Source: Helicobacter pylori
GTDB taxonomy: Bacteria > Campylobacterota > Campylobacteria > Campylobacterales > Helicobacteraceae
Assembly: GCF_030323545.1 (NCBI RefSeq)
Contig: NZ_CP122954.1
Span: 186,001-250,000 of the forward strand
Reading direction: 5' to 3'
DNA length: 64,000 nucleotides
Shown here: piece after piece, positions 31,937-42,362 of the stretch
Position numbering within the stretch: position 1 is the first letter of the stretch
How the letters are laid out: every line of letters begins with the position of its first letter
The notes under the pieces: generated by a model
The model's database searches: none
Told to the model about the DNA's origin: nothing
Seen by the model: only the letters and a program-made list of their open reading frames with translations
Translations under genes and position numbers: made by a program

Positions 31937-32944
31937 TCAATAATCCCCATTGTTTTGAGCGTCAGCGTCTAGCACGAATAAAGCGTTATTAGCGACTTCT
32001 TCGCCCGCTTTTAAACCTTCTAAAATTTCATAACTCCCATCGCTCAAGCGGACGGCTTTAATTTCTAACGGGCTTAAACCAAAATCATCTTTTTTGAACA
32101 CGATAGCTTTCCCCCCCTTAATCAAAACCGCTTCTTTAGGCAGGATCTTCATTTTTTGTGGTTTCTGAAAGATTTCTACTTGAGCGAACATGTTAGGGTA
32201 ATAAAGCTGTTTAACATTAGGCACATTGAAGCGCGCTTCTAGCATTTTATCTTGTGGGTTGATGATGGGGTTGATGTTTTCAAGCGTGATTTCTTGCGTG
32301 CCTTTAATCCCTTCTACGAACAAGATCGCTTTATGCGTGTTTTTTAAAAACTCTAAATCCTCTTGATTGACTTTAACAAGCGCCCACAATTGGCTTAAAT
32401 CTATGATTTGAAACAACTCTTGCCCTTTTTTAATGAAGCTCCCCTCATTGAGATCCGGGCTTTTTTTAAAAATAACGCCACTGAAACGAGAGTAAATAGT
32501 CATTTCATTTTGGACTTTATGGCTGCTAATGATTTTTTCAATGCTAGAGTTTTCTAGCCCTAGTAGTTTTAATTTTTCTTTAATCGCTCCCACTTGCTGG
32601 TTGAATTTCAATGATGATAGCAATTCGCTTTGAACGCCCGCTAATTCAGGGGAATACACGCTCAATAACCTATCGCCCTTTTTAATGGGGGTATAGGTTT
32701 TATTCGCATAAAGCTTTTCCACATAGCCATCAAAACGCAGGGTTTGAGAAAAAATCAGCGCTTCATTAGGCTGCAAAAGCGCATAATAGCGCCGGCTTTG
32801 AGAAAATTCTTTTTCTATAACCTTAGTGGTGGAAATATTGAAACGAGTTTGGCTTTTAGCTTCTTTAGTTTCTTGAGTTTCTTGAGCGTTAGCGAATAAG
32901 GGGTTAAAAAATAGAATCAAGGCTAACCATAAAATCCGTTTCAT
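31937..32944 (-). CDS. czcB: Metal efflux periplasmic adaptor protein
   Basis: Membrane fusion protein that links pump CzcA to channel CrdB. The 335 residues open with a signal peptide (MKRILWLALILFFNPLFANA). Barrel-sandwich (GDRLLSVYSPELAG) and beta-barrel (ALVKVNQEDLEFL, MLEARFNVPN) segments follow. No lipobox Cys, so it is soluble or anchored by the N-terminus. It overlaps crdB by four bases. Confidence 0.93.
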   Translation of the reverse strand: MKRILWLALILFFNPLFANAQETQETKEAKSQTRFNISTTKVIEKEFSQSRRYYALLQPNEALIFSQTLRFDGYVEKLYANKTYTPIKKGDRLLSVYSPELAGVQSELLSSLKFNQQVGAIKEKLKLLGLENSSIEKIISSHKVQNEMTIYSRFSGVIFKKSPDLNEGSFIKKGQELFQIIDLSQLWALVKVNQEDLEFLKNTHKAILFVEGIKGTQEITLENINPIINPQDKMLEARFNVPNVKQLYYPNMFAQVEIFQKPQKMKILPKEAVLIKGGKAIVFKKDDFGLSPLEIKAVRLSDGSYEILEGLKAGEEVANNALFVLDADAQNNGDY

Positions 32945-34179
32945 TCTAATCCTTTAAGGTTTTGTAAAGACAAATAAGCGCTATTTAGAGCGCTTAAGGT
33001 TTCAAGCTGGGTGATTTGGGTAGTGATCTTGTCATTAAAAGCGTTGTAATAAGCGTTGTAATCGCCATTAGACTTCAAATCAAGCGCATAAATTTGCGCG
33101 ATTTTTTCATTCTGTTTGATGATTTTATTGATCGATTCTAGGTTTTTTTGCAAGGTTTCTAATTTTTTAAGGAGTTTTAGGGCCAGGTGGCGCGTTTTGT
33201 TTTTGGTGTTTTCCACTTCGCTTTTAAACACCAAGCTTTCTTTTTTCTTTTGCTCCACTAATTTAGCCTGCTTGCCATAAAGGGGCAAAGGGATAGACAA
33301 AGCGACGCTAAACATGTCGTAGTTATAGTATTGTTTGGAGCGGAAATAATACACCCCGGTAACATTCACATCTTCTAAAAAGCTTTTTTTAGCCAAAGTG
33401 ATGTCTTTTTGCGCTTTTTCTTCATCAAGCCTGGCGATCGCAATATCGTAATTAGTGGCGCTAATGTTATACAGCTCTTGCTCATGATTAAATTCAAAAT
33501 TTTTAGGAGCAATGCTTAAAAGCTCGTTTTCTTTAAAAGTCAATTCACCCATGGAATAATGGCTGCTAGAGAGCGCTTCTTCTAAATTGTTTTTTTTGAT
33601 TTCTAATTGCGATTTTAAAATTTCTAATTTAGCGATTGCTATTAAATTAGGCGAACTGGAATGGTTGGCTTGATAAAGGGTGTTTTCTAAATTTTTAATC
33701 GCTGTGTTTAAAAGCTCTATTTCTTGTTGGTTTTTATAGTTTTCAATGCCGCTTATCATTAAATTGATCACTAATTGCTGCTTGGTTTTTTTAAGCTCTA
33801 ATATCTTTTTTTGTTTTTCTAGATTGATCATTTGAGATTGCGTGAGTTTTTTACCATTTAAATCCACTTTTTGAGACAAACCCAAACTCATGTTTTGCAT
33901 CAAGGTGCTATCCAGCCTGAAAAAATCGCTCACATTAGCGTTGTTATAGCCTAAATACAAGATAGGGTTATCCCACTTGCTAACGACTTTTTCTTGAGAA
34001 TTTAAAGCGTCAATTTGCTCTTGTAAGGCTTGTATTTTTTGATTTTTAGAAAGGTATTTAGCCACAAAAGATTGGATTTCTAAATCTTTAGCAAAACCCA
34101 AACTAAAAAGCAGTAAAAAAGCTCTTATAAGGCGTATCAAAACGCCCCCCTTATAAAACGCGCTTATAAAAGACAGCAT
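32941..34179 (-). CDS. crdB: Outer membrane efflux channel protein CrdB
   Basis: TolC-like channel for the pump, 412 residues. An exported start (LIRLIRAFLLLFSLGFAKD) is followed by two long coiled-coil helical regions (LSKNQKIQALQEQIDALN; LLKKLETLQKNLESINKI) typical of outer membrane efflux proteins. It starts four bases after crdA's stop on the minus strand, in the order crdA-crdB-czcB-czcA. This operon is known to respond to copper through CrdRS. Confidence 0.92.
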   Translation of the reverse strand: MLSFISAFYKGGVLIRLIRAFLLLFSLGFAKDLEIQSFVAKYLSKNQKIQALQEQIDALNSQEKVVSKWDNPILYLGYNNANVSDFFRLDSTLMQNMSLGLSQKVDLNGKKLTQSQMINLEKQKKILELKKTKQQLVINLMISGIENYKNQQEIELLNTAIKNLENTLYQANHSSSPNLIAIAKLEILKSQLEIKKNNLEEALSSSHYSMGELTFKENELLSIAPKNFEFNHEQELYNISATNYDIAIARLDEEKAQKDITLAKKSFLEDVNVTGVYYFRSKQYYNYDMFSVALSIPLPLYGKQAKLVEQKKKESLVFKSEVENTKNKTRHLALKLLKKLETLQKNLESINKIIKQNEKIAQIYALDLKSNGDYNAYYNAFNDKITTQITQLETLSALNSAYLSLQNLKGLE

Positions 34180-34183
34180 GCTC

Positions 34184-34561
34184 TTATAAATCCAGGCTTG
34201 TTTTAGCGCGATAAACCTGGCCCTCTTTAGATTTAATATCCACCCTCACCTGCCATGTCCCGTTCATAGAAAGATTGGTTTTAGCTTCATAAATGCCGTT
34301 TTTTTCACTCACTTGCGCCATTTCTTTCATCATTGGCATGCCAGGCATTTCAGGCATCATAAACTGCACCCTAACGATAGCTTTTTCTAAAGCTTTACCT
34401 TTTAAAGTGGGGCTAAGCACGAAAGTGTTATCGCCTTTAATGGGGTTACCCACGGATTTGATTTTCACTTCCAAGTCATTGGCTTTTAGGGTTTGCTCCC
34501 ATGCGTTTAAACTCATAACCCCCAACACGCTTATTAAAAATAAAGCGGCTAACTTTTTCAT
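34184..34561 (-). CDS. crdA: Copper resistance determinant CrdA
   Basis: Secreted 125-residue protein with a signal peptide (MKKLAALFLISVLGVMSLNA) and a YtkA/FixH-like beta domain. A Met-rich loop (MMPEMPGMPMMKEM) suits Cu(I) binding in the periplasm. It leads the copper operon; the CrdR binding site should lie in the 175-base gap to fumC, where I cannot point to it. Confidence 0.93.
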   Translation of the reverse strand: MKKLAALFLISVLGVMSLNAWEQTLKANDLEVKIKSVGNPIKGDNTFVLSPTLKGKALEKAIVRVQFMMPEMPGMPMMKEMAQVSEKNGIYEAKTNLSMNGTWQVRVDIKSKEGQVYRAKTSLDL

Positions 34562-34736
34562 CGTTTTGACCTTTAAATTAAGATAACAAGAAAATTCTTG
34601 TTGCGAACGAATGATAACCCTCTTTTGTGTAAAAATTGTGGAAATGGTTTTTAAAAAAATTAGGGTTTTTAAGTAGAAGGTATAAGAGTTTATGCTATTT
34701 TTTTAAGGTTTTAAAATCAAATTTCAAAGGATTAGT

Positions 34737-36128
34737 ATGCAATTTAGAATTGAACATGACACGATGGGCGAAATTCAAGTGGATGATAGCCAATACTGGG
34801 GGGCTCAAACGCAACGCAGTCTTGAAAACTTTAAAATCGGCACCGAAAAAATGCCTAAAGAACTCATTGGCGCGTTTGCTAAACTCAAAAGGAGTCTGGC
34901 GGTTGTCAACCACAAATTAGGGAAATTAAGCCCAGAAAAATCACAAGCCATTATCAAGGCGTGCGATTGCATTTTAAAAGGCGAGCTGTGCGGCGAATTC
35001 CCGTTAGCGATATGGCAAACAGGGAGCGGGACTCAAACGAATATGAATCTCAATGAAGTCATTGCCAATAAGGCTACAGAAATTTTAGGGGGTAATTTCA
35101 GGGAGAAAAAACTCATCCACCCTAACGATGATGTGAACATGTCTCAAAGCTCCAACGACACTTTCCCCACCGCAATGCACATTGTGAGCGTGCTAGAAAT
35201 CACGCATAAGTTACTGCCCAGTTTAGAGAATCTGTTAAAAACCTTTAAAGACAAAAGCCAGCAATTTAAAGAGATTGTCAAAATCGGGCGCACGCATTTA
35301 CAAGACGCTACGCCTTTAACTTTGGGGCAAGAATTTAGCGGGTATGCGAGCATGTTAGAGCATTCTAAACAACAAATTTTAGAGAGTTTGGAGCATTTAA
35401 GGGAATTAGCCATAGGTGGGACTGCCGTAGGCACAGGGCTAAACGCTCATAAAGAATTGAGTGAAAAAGTGGCTGAAGAATTGAGCCAGTTTAGCGGCGT
35501 GAAATTCATTTCTGCGCCCAATAAATTCCATGCGCTCACTAGCCATGACGCTATCGCTTATGCGCATGGGGCTTTTAAGGCTTTAGCGGCGAATCTAATG
35601 AAAATCGCTAACGATATTAGATGGCTTGCGAGCGGGCCGCGCTGTGGTTTGGGCGAGCTTAATATCCCTGAAAACGAGCCGGGCAGCTCCATTATGCCCG
35701 GTAAAGTCAATCCCACGCAATGCGAAGCGATGACAATGGTGGCCGTGCAAGTGATGGGGAATGATACCGCTATTGGCATTGCGGCCAGTCAGGGTAATTT
35801 TGAACTGAATGTGTTTAAACCGGTGATTATTTATAATTTCTTGCAAAGTTTAAGGCTGTTGAGCGATAGCATGGAAAGTTTTAACATCCATTGCGCGAGC
35901 GGTATTGAGCCTAATAGAGAAAAAATTGATTATTATTTGCACCATTCTTTAATGCTAGTAACCGCTCTAAACCCGCATGTAGGCTATGAAAACGCCGCTA
36001 AAATCGCTAAAAACGCCCACAAAAAAGGCATTTCTTTAAAAGAAAGCGCGCTGGAATTGAAACTCCTAAGCGCTGAAGATTTTGACAAATTCGTGGTGCC
36101 TGAAAAGATGATCGGGTCTAAGGCGTGA
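34737..36128 (+). CDS. fumC: Fumarase class II
   Basis: Hydrates fumarate to malate in the citric acid branch. The 463 residues contain the superfamily signature [11 protein letters not shown] (near residue 317), plus [10 protein letters not shown] and [15 protein letters not shown] segments. Iron-independent class. Transcribed alone, divergent from crdA; the upstream gap has a TATAAG that may be a -10. Confidence 0.97.
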   Translation: MQFRIEHDTMGEIQVDDSQYWGAQTQRSLENFKIGTEKMPKELIGAFAKLKRSLAVVNHKLGKLSPEKSQAIIKACDCILKGELCGEFPLAIWQTGSGTQTNMNLNEVIANKATEILGGNFREKKLIHPNDDVNMSQSSNDTFPTAMHIVSVLEITHKLLPSLENLLKTFKDKSQQFKEIVKIGRTHLQDATPLTLGQEFSGYASMLEHSKQQILESLEHLRELAIGGTAVGTGLNAHKELSEKVAEELSQFSGVKFISAPNKFHALTSHDAIAYAHGAFKALAANLMKIANDIRWLASGPRCGLGELNIPENEPGSSIMPGKVNPTQCEAMTMVAVQVMGNDTAIGIAASQGNFELNVFKPVIIYNFLQSLRLLSDSMESFNIHCASGIEPNREKIDYYLHHSLMLVTALNPHVGYENAAKIAKNAHKKGISLKESALELKLLSAEDFDKFVVPEKMIGSKA

Positions 36129-36188
36129 AAACCTTTAGCGGGCACATGAGATGAATCCTGAAAAAGCCACTCATTTGGTTGCGTATCA

Positions 36189-36791
36189 ATGATTTTAGGC
36201 ATTGATGAAGCGGGTAGGGGGTGTTTGGCCGGTTCGCTTTTTGTGGCGGGAGTGGTGTGCAGTGAAAAAACAGCCTTAGAATTTCTAAAAATGGGGCTTA
36301 AGGATAGCAAGAAGCTCAGCCCCAAAAAGCGCTTTTTCTTAGAAGACAAAATCAAATCGCATGGTGAGGTGGGGTTTTTTGTGGTTAAAAAAAGCGCGAA
36401 TGAAATTGATAGCTTGGGCTTAGGGGCGTGTTTGAAGCTCGCTGTGCAAGAAATTTTAGAAAATGCTTGCTCTTTAGCCAATGGGATAAAAATAGACGGC
36501 AACACGGCGTTTGGCTTGAACAAACACTACCCCAATATACAAACCATCATCAAGGGCGATGAAAAGATCGCTCAAATCGCTATGGCGTCTGTTTTAGCGA
36601 AAGCCTTTAAGGACAAAGAAATGCGGCAATTGCACGCTTTGTTTAAGGGATACGGCTGGGATAAGAATTGCGGGTATGGGACTAAACAACATATAGAAGC
36701 GATTGTTAAGCTAGGGGCTACGCCTTTTCATCGGCATAGCTTCACGCTTAAAAACCGCATCTTAAACCCCAAACTCTTAGATGTGGAATAA
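36189..36791 (+). CDS. rnhB: Ribonuclease HII
   Basis: Removes RNA primers and misplaced ribonucleotides from DNA. The 200 residues begin [17 protein letters not shown] with the Asp-Glu pair of the active site; further acidic residues follow in [11 protein letters not shown] and the later IDGNT. Its end overlaps the convergent gene by 15 bases. The 60-base gap after fumC holds no gene. Confidence 0.95.
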   Translation: MILGIDEAGRGCLAGSLFVAGVVCSEKTALEFLKMGLKDSKKLSPKKRFFLEDKIKSHGEVGFFVVKKSANEIDSLGLGACLKLAVQEILENACSLANGIKIDGNTAFGLNKHYPNIQTIIKGDEKIAQIAMASVLAKAFKDKEMRQLHALFKGYGWDKNCGYGTKQHIEAIVKLGATPFHRHSFTLKNRILNPKLLDVE

Positions 36792-37355
36792 CGCCTTGTT
36801 CAAAAGGGTGCTGAGATTGGTAGCACTCGTTGGAGAAAGGTCGATGCGCTTGGCTTTAAAGTAAGCGATTAAGTCTTCAGGCTGAATGAAAGGGAATTGC
36901 ACCATGACATACACACGATGGTTGGTGGTATCCACGAACCTTTTAGCCAAAATGGATTTAGACGTTAAAAAATCAACCAACCCGAATAAATGGCTGATAA
37001 CATTATTTTTAATTTGAAGCACTTTACAAATGCGATTACGCATTTTTGTGATTAAAACGCTTTCTAAAGTGCTGTAAGCGTTCATTCTGGCCCTTAAAAG
37101 AGCGATTTCTTCAGCGTTTTTTTCAGAGGGCAATTTGTCATCATAGGGGATGTAATTGGCGTAAAAATCGTTCCTTTTACCAGAAATTGAAGCCGATCCG
37201 ACATATTGATTGGGCGGGTTCTTTTCGTCAAAAAGATTGATTTTAAGCCAACTAGGATAGTTAATCGTGTCTTTCAAACTCTCAGCATGCGCTGTTTGAG
37301 CGAAGAGGCCTAGGGATAACAAGGCGCAGAAACTTAATTTTTTCAATGCATTCAT
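36777..37355 (-). CDS. Secreted protein, LPP20-like, function unknown
   Basis: 192 residues with a signal peptide ([20 protein letters not shown] then THAES). The mature part has a short motif [15 protein letters not shown], an alanine/arginine helix ([20 protein letters not shown]) and a beta strand VYVMVQFPF. This order resembles LPP20-type Helicobacter envelope proteins, but there is no lipobox, so the link is tentative. SD AAGGAAGT precedes it. An 8-bp tandem repeat lies about 160 bases upstream of its start. Confidence 0.75.
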   Translation of the reverse strand: MNALKKLSFCALLSLGLFAQTAHAESLKDTINYPSWLKINLFDEKNPPNQYVGSASISGKRNDFYANYIPYDDKLPSEKNAEEIALLRARMNAYSTLESVLITKMRNRICKVLQIKNNVISHLFGLVDFLTSKSILAKRFVDTTNHRVYVMVQFPFIQPEDLIAYFKAKRIDLSPTSATNLSTLLNKALFHI

Positions 37356-37513
37356 TATAACTTCCTTTCTATAAAAGAATATTAAAAACGCCCTACGCTT
37401 TTAGGGTGGGTGGTATTTCTCAAAAAGGCGAAATACTAGGATAGCTTATAGTCAGTTAGCTTAAAAAAAAATAAAAATATGCAATAATAATCTAAAAATG
37501 TGAGTAATAATAT

Positions 37514-37640
37514 TAAATACATAAATACATAAATACATAAATACATAAATACATAAATACATAAATACATAAATACATAAATACATAAATACATAAATAC
37601 ATAAATACATAAATACATAAATACATAAATACATAAATAC
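37514..37640. repeat. 8-bp tandem repeat (ATAAATAC), about 15.9 copies
   Basis: Fifteen perfect copies at 37521-37640 plus seven matching bases before. It sits between two minus-strand genes: after the ATPase gene's stop and upstream of the secreted-protein gene. The unit length is not a multiple of three and contains no minus-strand stop, so all three minus frames give the same 8-residue cycle. The other bases of 37356-37649 include a hairpin at 37413-37436 (gtatttc/gaaatac) but no gene. Confidence 0.95.
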
Positions 37641-37649
37641 AATTAATTA

Positions 37650-38738
37650 TTATACCAAAATAGATTGAATATCCAAAGAAAAATCAATGAAATTAAGGTG
37701 TTTGTAGGGGGCATTAGCTGCCAAAATAGGGGCGTTGATAGAAACGACTGCAATGTTTAAAAACCCATGTTTATGGCACCATAAAAGCTGTTTTTCTAAA
37801 AAATGGGGCGTGGGGAAAGCGTGGGCGATGAGAGAGAGCTTGTTGGTGGCGTTTTCGCGCAAGATAAAAATCCCATTATCATGGGAGTAAAGCTCATGAT
37901 TTGGGAATTGCTTGTAAAGCTCTAAAAAAACCATGTTTTCAAAAATATTTAAAAGCGAAGGGCTGGAAGTCAGGCTATAAGGCAAGGCAAAATCGCACAG
38001 ATACAATTTGGTTTTATTGTTTTCAAAACTGGGGGCTAAAAAAATGATGCGTTGTTTTTCTAGCGCATGTAACAATTTATAAAGGGTGTCTTTAGAGATC
38101 TTAAGCTCTTTTTTGAGTTGCGTATAAAGATAAAAAGCGCTCACAAACTTAGATTGATGCGAGCAGATTTTAGCCATCAAGGGGGCGTAAGCTTGAAAGA
38201 TTGATTTGATATTTTCTTGTTTTTTTAGGATTTTTTCTTTCTCGTTTTCTATAAAAAGCGAATCTAAAGCGTTGCCGTCTCTTAAAAAGCGGTTAAACAG
38301 GGTGTTTTTAGGGGTGTTGGGTTTGAAAAAGCTAATATATTCTTTAAAATCCAACCCTAACGCATAGCATAAGCTAAAATTGGGCGCTGTTATGGGGCTT
38401 AAATAATTAGGGATAAGAACGATTTTAGGAAGCTTTGGCAGGCTGAAATCTAGGCGGTCAATACGATCTAAAATGAGCAAATCCATTTTCTTTTCTAAAT
38501 GCCATTTTAAAAGCCATGAGCTTAGAATGTTTTTATTCAAACGCATGTCGTTGTAATTGATATACACAGGGTTTTTAAAATCCTTCGCTAATTTGAGGGC
38601 GAAAGTGGTTTTACCGGATTTCATCGGCCCTAAAAGACAGATTTTATCGCTTGAAGGCGCCTTTAAAAGCGGGTTGTTTAAGGCCGGCTCTTTAGGGGTT
38701 TCAAAAGGCCCAAAAGGGTGCAAGCAAGAAAGGGGCAT
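37650..38738 (-). CDS. AAA+ ATPase, DUF4143-like
   Basis: 362 residues from ATG 38738-38736, chosen for the AAGGAAG just upstream (the frame stays open 35 codons further). Walker A is LLGPMKSGKTTFA near residue 30 and a Walker B-like LLILDRIDRLDF follows near 90. The C-terminal half has a winged-helix-like stretch and a nuclease-like final domain, the layout of the archaeal-type ATPase/DUF4143 family. Substrate unknown; some relatives act in DNA-linked or toxin-like systems. Its stop lies 10 bases from the tandem repeat. Confidence 0.82.
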   Translation of the reverse strand: MPLSCLHPFGPFETPKEPALNNPLLKAPSSDKICLLGPMKSGKTTFALKLAKDFKNPVYINYNDMRLNKNILSSWLLKWHLEKKMDLLILDRIDRLDFSLPKLPKIVLIPNYLSPITAPNFSLCYALGLDFKEYISFFKPNTPKNTLFNRFLRDGNALDSLFIENEKEKILKKQENIKSIFQAYAPLMAKICSHQSKFVSAFYLYTQLKKELKISKDTLYKLLHALEKQRIIFLAPSFENNKTKLYLCDFALPYSLTSSPSLLNIFENMVFLELYKQFPNHELYSHDNGIFILRENATNKLSLIAHAFPTPHFLEKQLLWCHKHGFLNIAVVSINAPILAANAPYKHLNFIDFSLDIQSILV

Positions 38739-38948
38739 GAACTTCCTTTCAAATGAGATTGGATTAAGATAATCGTAGCGCCTTTTTTTATATTTCCTTA
38801 TAAAAAGGAAGTAAAAATCTCTAAAAAGCCCTAAAAATAGCAAAAGTTATTGACTAAATAGCGCATTTTGAGTAGTATTTCAGTTTTTATTTTATTGTTT
38901 TATTCTGTTTTTTAGTAACGGATAAAACGAGTTCTTTTAGGAGAGTTT

Positions 38949-39263
38949 ATGGAAAAAATCAGGTTGAAGCTCAAAGCTTATGACCATAGAGTGTTGGATC
39001 GCTCTGTTGTGGCTATCGTGGAAGCCGTAAAGCGTTCAGGTTCTGAAATTAGAGGGCCTATCCCTTTACCGACTAAGAATAAGCGTTACACCGTTTTACG
39101 CTCCCCGCATGTCAATAAGGATTCAAGAGAGCAGTTTGAGATTAGGGTTTATAGCCGATTGATTGATATTATTTCGGCCACCCCAGAAACCGTGGATAGC
39201 TTGATGAAGTTGGATTTAGCTCCTGAAGTGGATGTAGAAGTAACCTCTATGGAAACGAAGTAG
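38949..39263 (+). CDS. rpsJ: 30S ribosomal protein S10
   Basis: First gene of the S10-spc-alpha superoperon; 104 residues ([17 protein letters not shown]). S10 sits in the 30S head and also serves antitermination with NusB. It has a strong AGGAG at 38939. The 210-base gap upstream shows T-rich sequence and GGATAAAAC, where the operon promoter should be. Confidence 0.97.
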   Translation: MEKIRLKLKAYDHRVLDRSVVAIVEAVKRSGSEIRGPIPLPTKNKRYTVLRSPHVNKDSREQFEIRVYSRLIDIISATPETVDSLMKLDLAPEVDVEVTSMETK

Positions 39264-39299
39264 TCCTAACGCATTGAGATAATAAAATAAGGGTTAGAT

Positions 39300-39875
39300 A
39301 TGGAATTTTTAGTTCAAAAGATAGGCATGAGCCGCACGATTGACGCTAACAGCACGCCTGTAACCTTGCTTAAAGTCTTGCAAGCGAAAGTGTGCCAGCT
39401 AGAAAATGGGAAAGCTTTAGTGGCCTATGCGATGCATAAAAAACACAATAAGGCGATTGAAGGCCAGCAAAAGAAATACCAGCTCAGTAAAGAGTTTAAC
39501 CATTTCGCTACCTTAAAAGCTTCCCAACAAAAAGAGTTGGGCGATTTGGATTTGAGCGCTTTAGAAACGCTTAAAAGGGTTAAAGCGAGCTTTAAAACTA
39601 AGGGAAGAGGCTTTGCGGGGGTGATGAAGCGTTGGAATTTCCAAGGCGGGCCTGCAGCTCATGGGAGCCGTTTCCACCGCCGTCCTGGTTCTATTGGTAA
39701 CAGAGAATGGCCAGGAAGAGTGCAAAAGGGCAGGAAAATGGCAGGGCATTATGGCAATGAGCTAGTTACTTGCCAAAACGAGGTGCTCTCTTTTGATAAA
39801 GAAAGTATGGTGTTAGTGCTAAAGGGTTCAGTGGCCGGCTTTTCTGGGGCTTATGGACGCATTAGAGCGGTATAA
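39300..39875 (+). CDS. rplC: 50S ribosomal protein L3
   Basis: 191 residues. An early-assembly 23S binder placed near the peptidyl-transferase centre. The tip region reads [20 protein letters not shown], the family signature. It lies 36 bases after rpsJ with its own TAAGGGTTAGAT lead. Somewhat shorter than the E. coli protein. Confidence 0.97.
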   Translation: MEFLVQKIGMSRTIDANSTPVTLLKVLQAKVCQLENGKALVAYAMHKKHNKAIEGQQKKYQLSKEFNHFATLKASQQKELGDLDLSALETLKRVKASFKTKGRGFAGVMKRWNFQGGPAAHGSRFHRRPGSIGNREWPGRVQKGRKMAGHYGNELVTCQNEVLSFDKESMVLVLKGSVAGFSGAYGRIRAV

Positions 39876-39909
39876 AACCATACATTGAATATAATATAAA
39901 GGGTTTGAT

Positions 39910-40557
39910 ATGAGTAAGGCCATCGTTTTAGACAGCCATTTGAAAGAAAAGGGTAGCGTGGAGTTACCTAAAAGATATGAGGGTATCAACAGCCATAATC
40001 TCTATCTTTATGTGAAACATTATTTATCTTCTGCGCGCGCTAATACCGCTAAAAGTAAAAACCGCACTGAAGTGAGCGGGGGCGGTAGGAAGCCTTGGGC
40101 GCAAAAAGGGGGCGGAAGAGCCAGAGCAGGGAGCATCACTTCGCCTGTGTTTGTGGGTGGGGGTGTCTCTCATGGGGCTACGAATAAGCGCAATTACAAC
40201 CTTAAAATCAACAAAAAACAAAAACGCTTGGCTTTAGAATACGCTTTAGAAGAAAAAGCGCAAGCGAACAAGCTTTTTGTGGTGGAAAAAATCGCTATAA
40301 AAGGCGTGGTTGAAGACAATAAAAGGAAGCATTTGACTAAAGAAGCCAACCAAATGTTCCAGGCTTTGGAGCAACGAGACACTTTGTTTGTGTGCATGAA
40401 CATGGACGAATACACCGAGTTAGCCTTTAGCAACCTTAAAAAATGCCTTATTGTTGATGTGAATGAGTTGAACGCTTATCTTTTAGCGGCGTTTAGCTCT
40501 GTCGTGATGGAAGAAGCGGCGTTTCAGCATGTGGTGCAAGATAAGACAGAGGAGTAA
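39910..40557 (+). CDS. rplD: 50S ribosomal protein L4
   Basis: 215 residues. The loop [20 protein letters not shown] (about 57-76) lines the peptide exit tunnel; macrolide-resistance changes are known there in other bacteria. In E. coli L4 represses the S10 operon; the leader structure needed for that is not evident here. Its stop is four bases before rplW's start. Confidence 0.97.
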   Translation: MSKAIVLDSHLKEKGSVELPKRYEGINSHNLYLYVKHYLSSARANTAKSKNRTEVSGGGRKPWAQKGGGRARAGSITSPVFVGGGVSHGATNKRNYNLKINKKQKRLALEYALEEKAQANKLFVVEKIAIKGVVEDNKRKHLTKEANQMFQALEQRDTLFVCMNMDEYTELAFSNLKKCLIVDVNELNAYLLAAFSSVVMEEAAFQHVVQDKTEE

Positions 40558-40560
40558 AAA

Positions 40561-40842
40561 ATGGCAGACATCATGGATATAAAGTCAATTCTTTACACTG
40601 AAAAGTCATTAGGATTGCAAGAAAAAGGCGTTTTAGTGGTCCAAACGGCTCAAAATGTAACCAAAAACCAGCTCAAAGAAGTGTTTAAAACTTACTTTGG
40701 CTTTGAGCCTTTGAAAATCAATTCTTTGAAACAAGAGGGTAAGGTGAAACGCTTTAGAGGGAAGCTTGGACAAAGAAAGTCGTTTAAGAAATTTTATGTG
40801 AAAGTTCCAGAGGGCGCTAGCATTGCCGCCCTTGGCGCGTAG
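40561..40842 (+). CDS. rplW: 50S ribosomal protein L23
   Basis: 93 residues. Docks trigger factor and SRP at the tunnel exit. The family start [15 protein letters not shown] and the basic loop [18 protein letters not shown] are visible. It follows rplD by three bases. Confidence 0.96.
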   Translation: MADIMDIKSILYTEKSLGLQEKGVLVVQTAQNVTKNQLKEVFKTYFGFEPLKINSLKQEGKVKRFRGKLGQRKSFKKFYVKVPEGASIAALGA

Positions 40843-40857
40843 AAAGGAGAAAGCGTT

Positions 40858-41688
40858 ATGGCGATTAAAACTTATAAGCCCTACACCCCAAGCAGACGCT
40901 TCATGTCGGTGTTGGACTCCAAAGACATTACCGCAAAAAGCAGTGTCAAAGGCTTACTCACTAAGCTTAAAGCAACAGCAGGGAGAAACAATAACGGGCG
41001 CATCACCAGCCGCCACAAAGAGAGAGGGGCTAAAAAACTCTACCGCATTATTGATTTCAAGCGCAACAAATACAATATTGAAGGGAAAGTGGCTGCGATT
41101 GAGTATGATCCTTACAGAAACGCACGCATCGCTCTTATAGTCTATCCTGATGGGGATAAACGCTATATTTTACAGCCAAGCGGTTTGAAAGTGGGCGATA
41201 GCGTTATCGCTGCTGAAGGCGGTTTGGATATTAAAGCGGGCTTTGCGATGAAGTTAAAAAATATCCCTATAGGAACGGTGGTGCATAATATTGAAATGCA
41301 TCCAGGGGCTGGCGGGCAATTAGCCAGAAGCGCGGGGATGAGCGCTCAAATCATGGGTAGAGAAAACAAATACACTATTCTCAGGATGCCAAGCTCTGAA
41401 ATGCGCTACATTTTAAGCGAATGCATGGCGAGTATTGGCGTGGTAGGGAATGAGGATTTTATCAATGTCTCTATCGGTAAGGCAGGGCGTAACCGCCACA
41501 GAGGCATCCGCCCACAAACTCGTGGGAGCGCGATGAACCCAGTGGATCACCCGCATGGTGGGGGTGAGGGTAAAACAGGGACAAGCGGTCATCCTGTATC
41601 GCCTTGGGGAACTCCAGCTAAGGGCTATAAAACGAGAAAGAAAAAAGCTAGCGACAAGCTCATCATTTCCAGAAAGAAACATAAATAA
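40858..41688 (+). CDS. rplB: 50S ribosomal protein L2
   Basis: 276 residues. Required for subunit joining and peptidyl transfer. The C-terminal signature [18 protein letters not shown] with the key His is intact. Preceded by GAAAGGAGAAAG. A small overlapping frame (40823-41140) is a shadow. Confidence 0.98.
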   Translation: MAIKTYKPYTPSRRFMSVLDSKDITAKSSVKGLLTKLKATAGRNNNGRITSRHKERGAKKLYRIIDFKRNKYNIEGKVAAIEYDPYRNARIALIVYPDGDKRYILQPSGLKVGDSVIAAEGGLDIKAGFAMKLKNIPIGTVVHNIEMHPGAGGQLARSAGMSAQIMGRENKYTILRMPSSEMRYILSECMASIGVVGNEDFINVSIGKAGRNRHRGIRPQTRGSAMNPVDHPHGGGEGKTGTSGHPVSPWGTPAKGYKTRKKKASDKLIISRKKHK

Positions 41689-41699
41689 AGGGTTAAAGA

Positions 41700-41981
41700 A
41701 TGTCTAGGTCAATTAAAAAGGGTCCTTTTATAGACGACCACTTGATGAAAAAAACGCTCAAGGCAAAAGAGGGTAAGGATAACCGCCCGATTAAAACATG
41801 GTCTAGAAGAAGCACCATTTTGCCTGAAATGATTGGTTTTACTTATAATGTGCATAACGGAAGGGTTTTTGTCCCTGTGTATATCACAGAAAACCATGTG
41901 GGTTATAAGTTAGGGGAATTCGCTCCTACAAGAACTTTTAAAGGGCACAAAGGCAGTGTCCAAAAAAAGATTGGCAAGTAA
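41700..41981 (+). CDS. rpsS: 30S ribosomal protein S19
   Basis: 93 residues ([18 protein letters not shown]); 30S head protein that contacts S13 and A-site tRNA. The signature [18 protein letters not shown] is present. Follows rplB by 11 bases. Confidence 0.97.
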
Positions 41982-41990
41982 GGGGGTAGA

Positions 41991-42359
41991 ATGAGTAAAG
42001 CGTTATTAAAATTTGTGCGGTTATCTCCTACCAAAGCCAGATTGATTGCAAGACAGATTCAAGGCATGAACGCTGAATTAGCGATCGCTAGTTTGGAGTT
42101 TACGCCCAATAAAGCGGCTAGAGTGCTTTCAAAAGTGGTGGCTTCTGCGGTCGCTAACGGCTCTTTAGACGCCAAGAGCGCTCTGATTGTTTCTTGCAGA
42201 GTGGATGTTGGCCCTGTGCTTAGGCGCTCCATTCCAAGGGCTAAAGGCAGAGCCACAGCCATTAGAAAGCCAACATCTCATGTATTCGTAGAAGTAGCAG
42301 AAAGGAAAGAAATGAAATCTTCTAAAAGCCATAAAAAAAATCAAGCAGAAGGTAAGTAG
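41991..42359 (+). CDS. rplV: 50S ribosomal protein L22
   Basis: 122 residues. Its beta hairpin ([19 protein letters not shown]) reaches the exit tunnel, a macrolide-related site. A basic extra tail ([13 protein letters not shown]) is longer than in E. coli. Stop is three bases before rpsC's start. Confidence 0.97.
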   Translation: MSKALLKFVRLSPTKARLIARQIQGMNAELAIASLEFTPNKAARVLSKVVASAVANGSLDAKSALIVSCRVDVGPVLRRSIPRAKGRATAIRKPTSHVFVEVAERKEMKSSKSHKKNQAEGK

Positions 42360-42362
42360 GGC

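Noticed and set aside
35984..36523. 179-codon minus-strand frame opposite fumC and rnhB
   Set aside because: Composition is that of an antisense shadow (Ser/Leu/Pro-rich), it covers two well-identified genes, and it has no ribosome site.
37514..37640. Possible CRISPR array
   Set aside because: Units are 8 bp and contiguous, with no spacers and no cas genes nearby.
37436..37642. 68-codon frame MYLCIYVF... on the minus strand
   Set aside because: It is only the translation of the 8-bp tandem repeat; no SD and no protein-like sequence.
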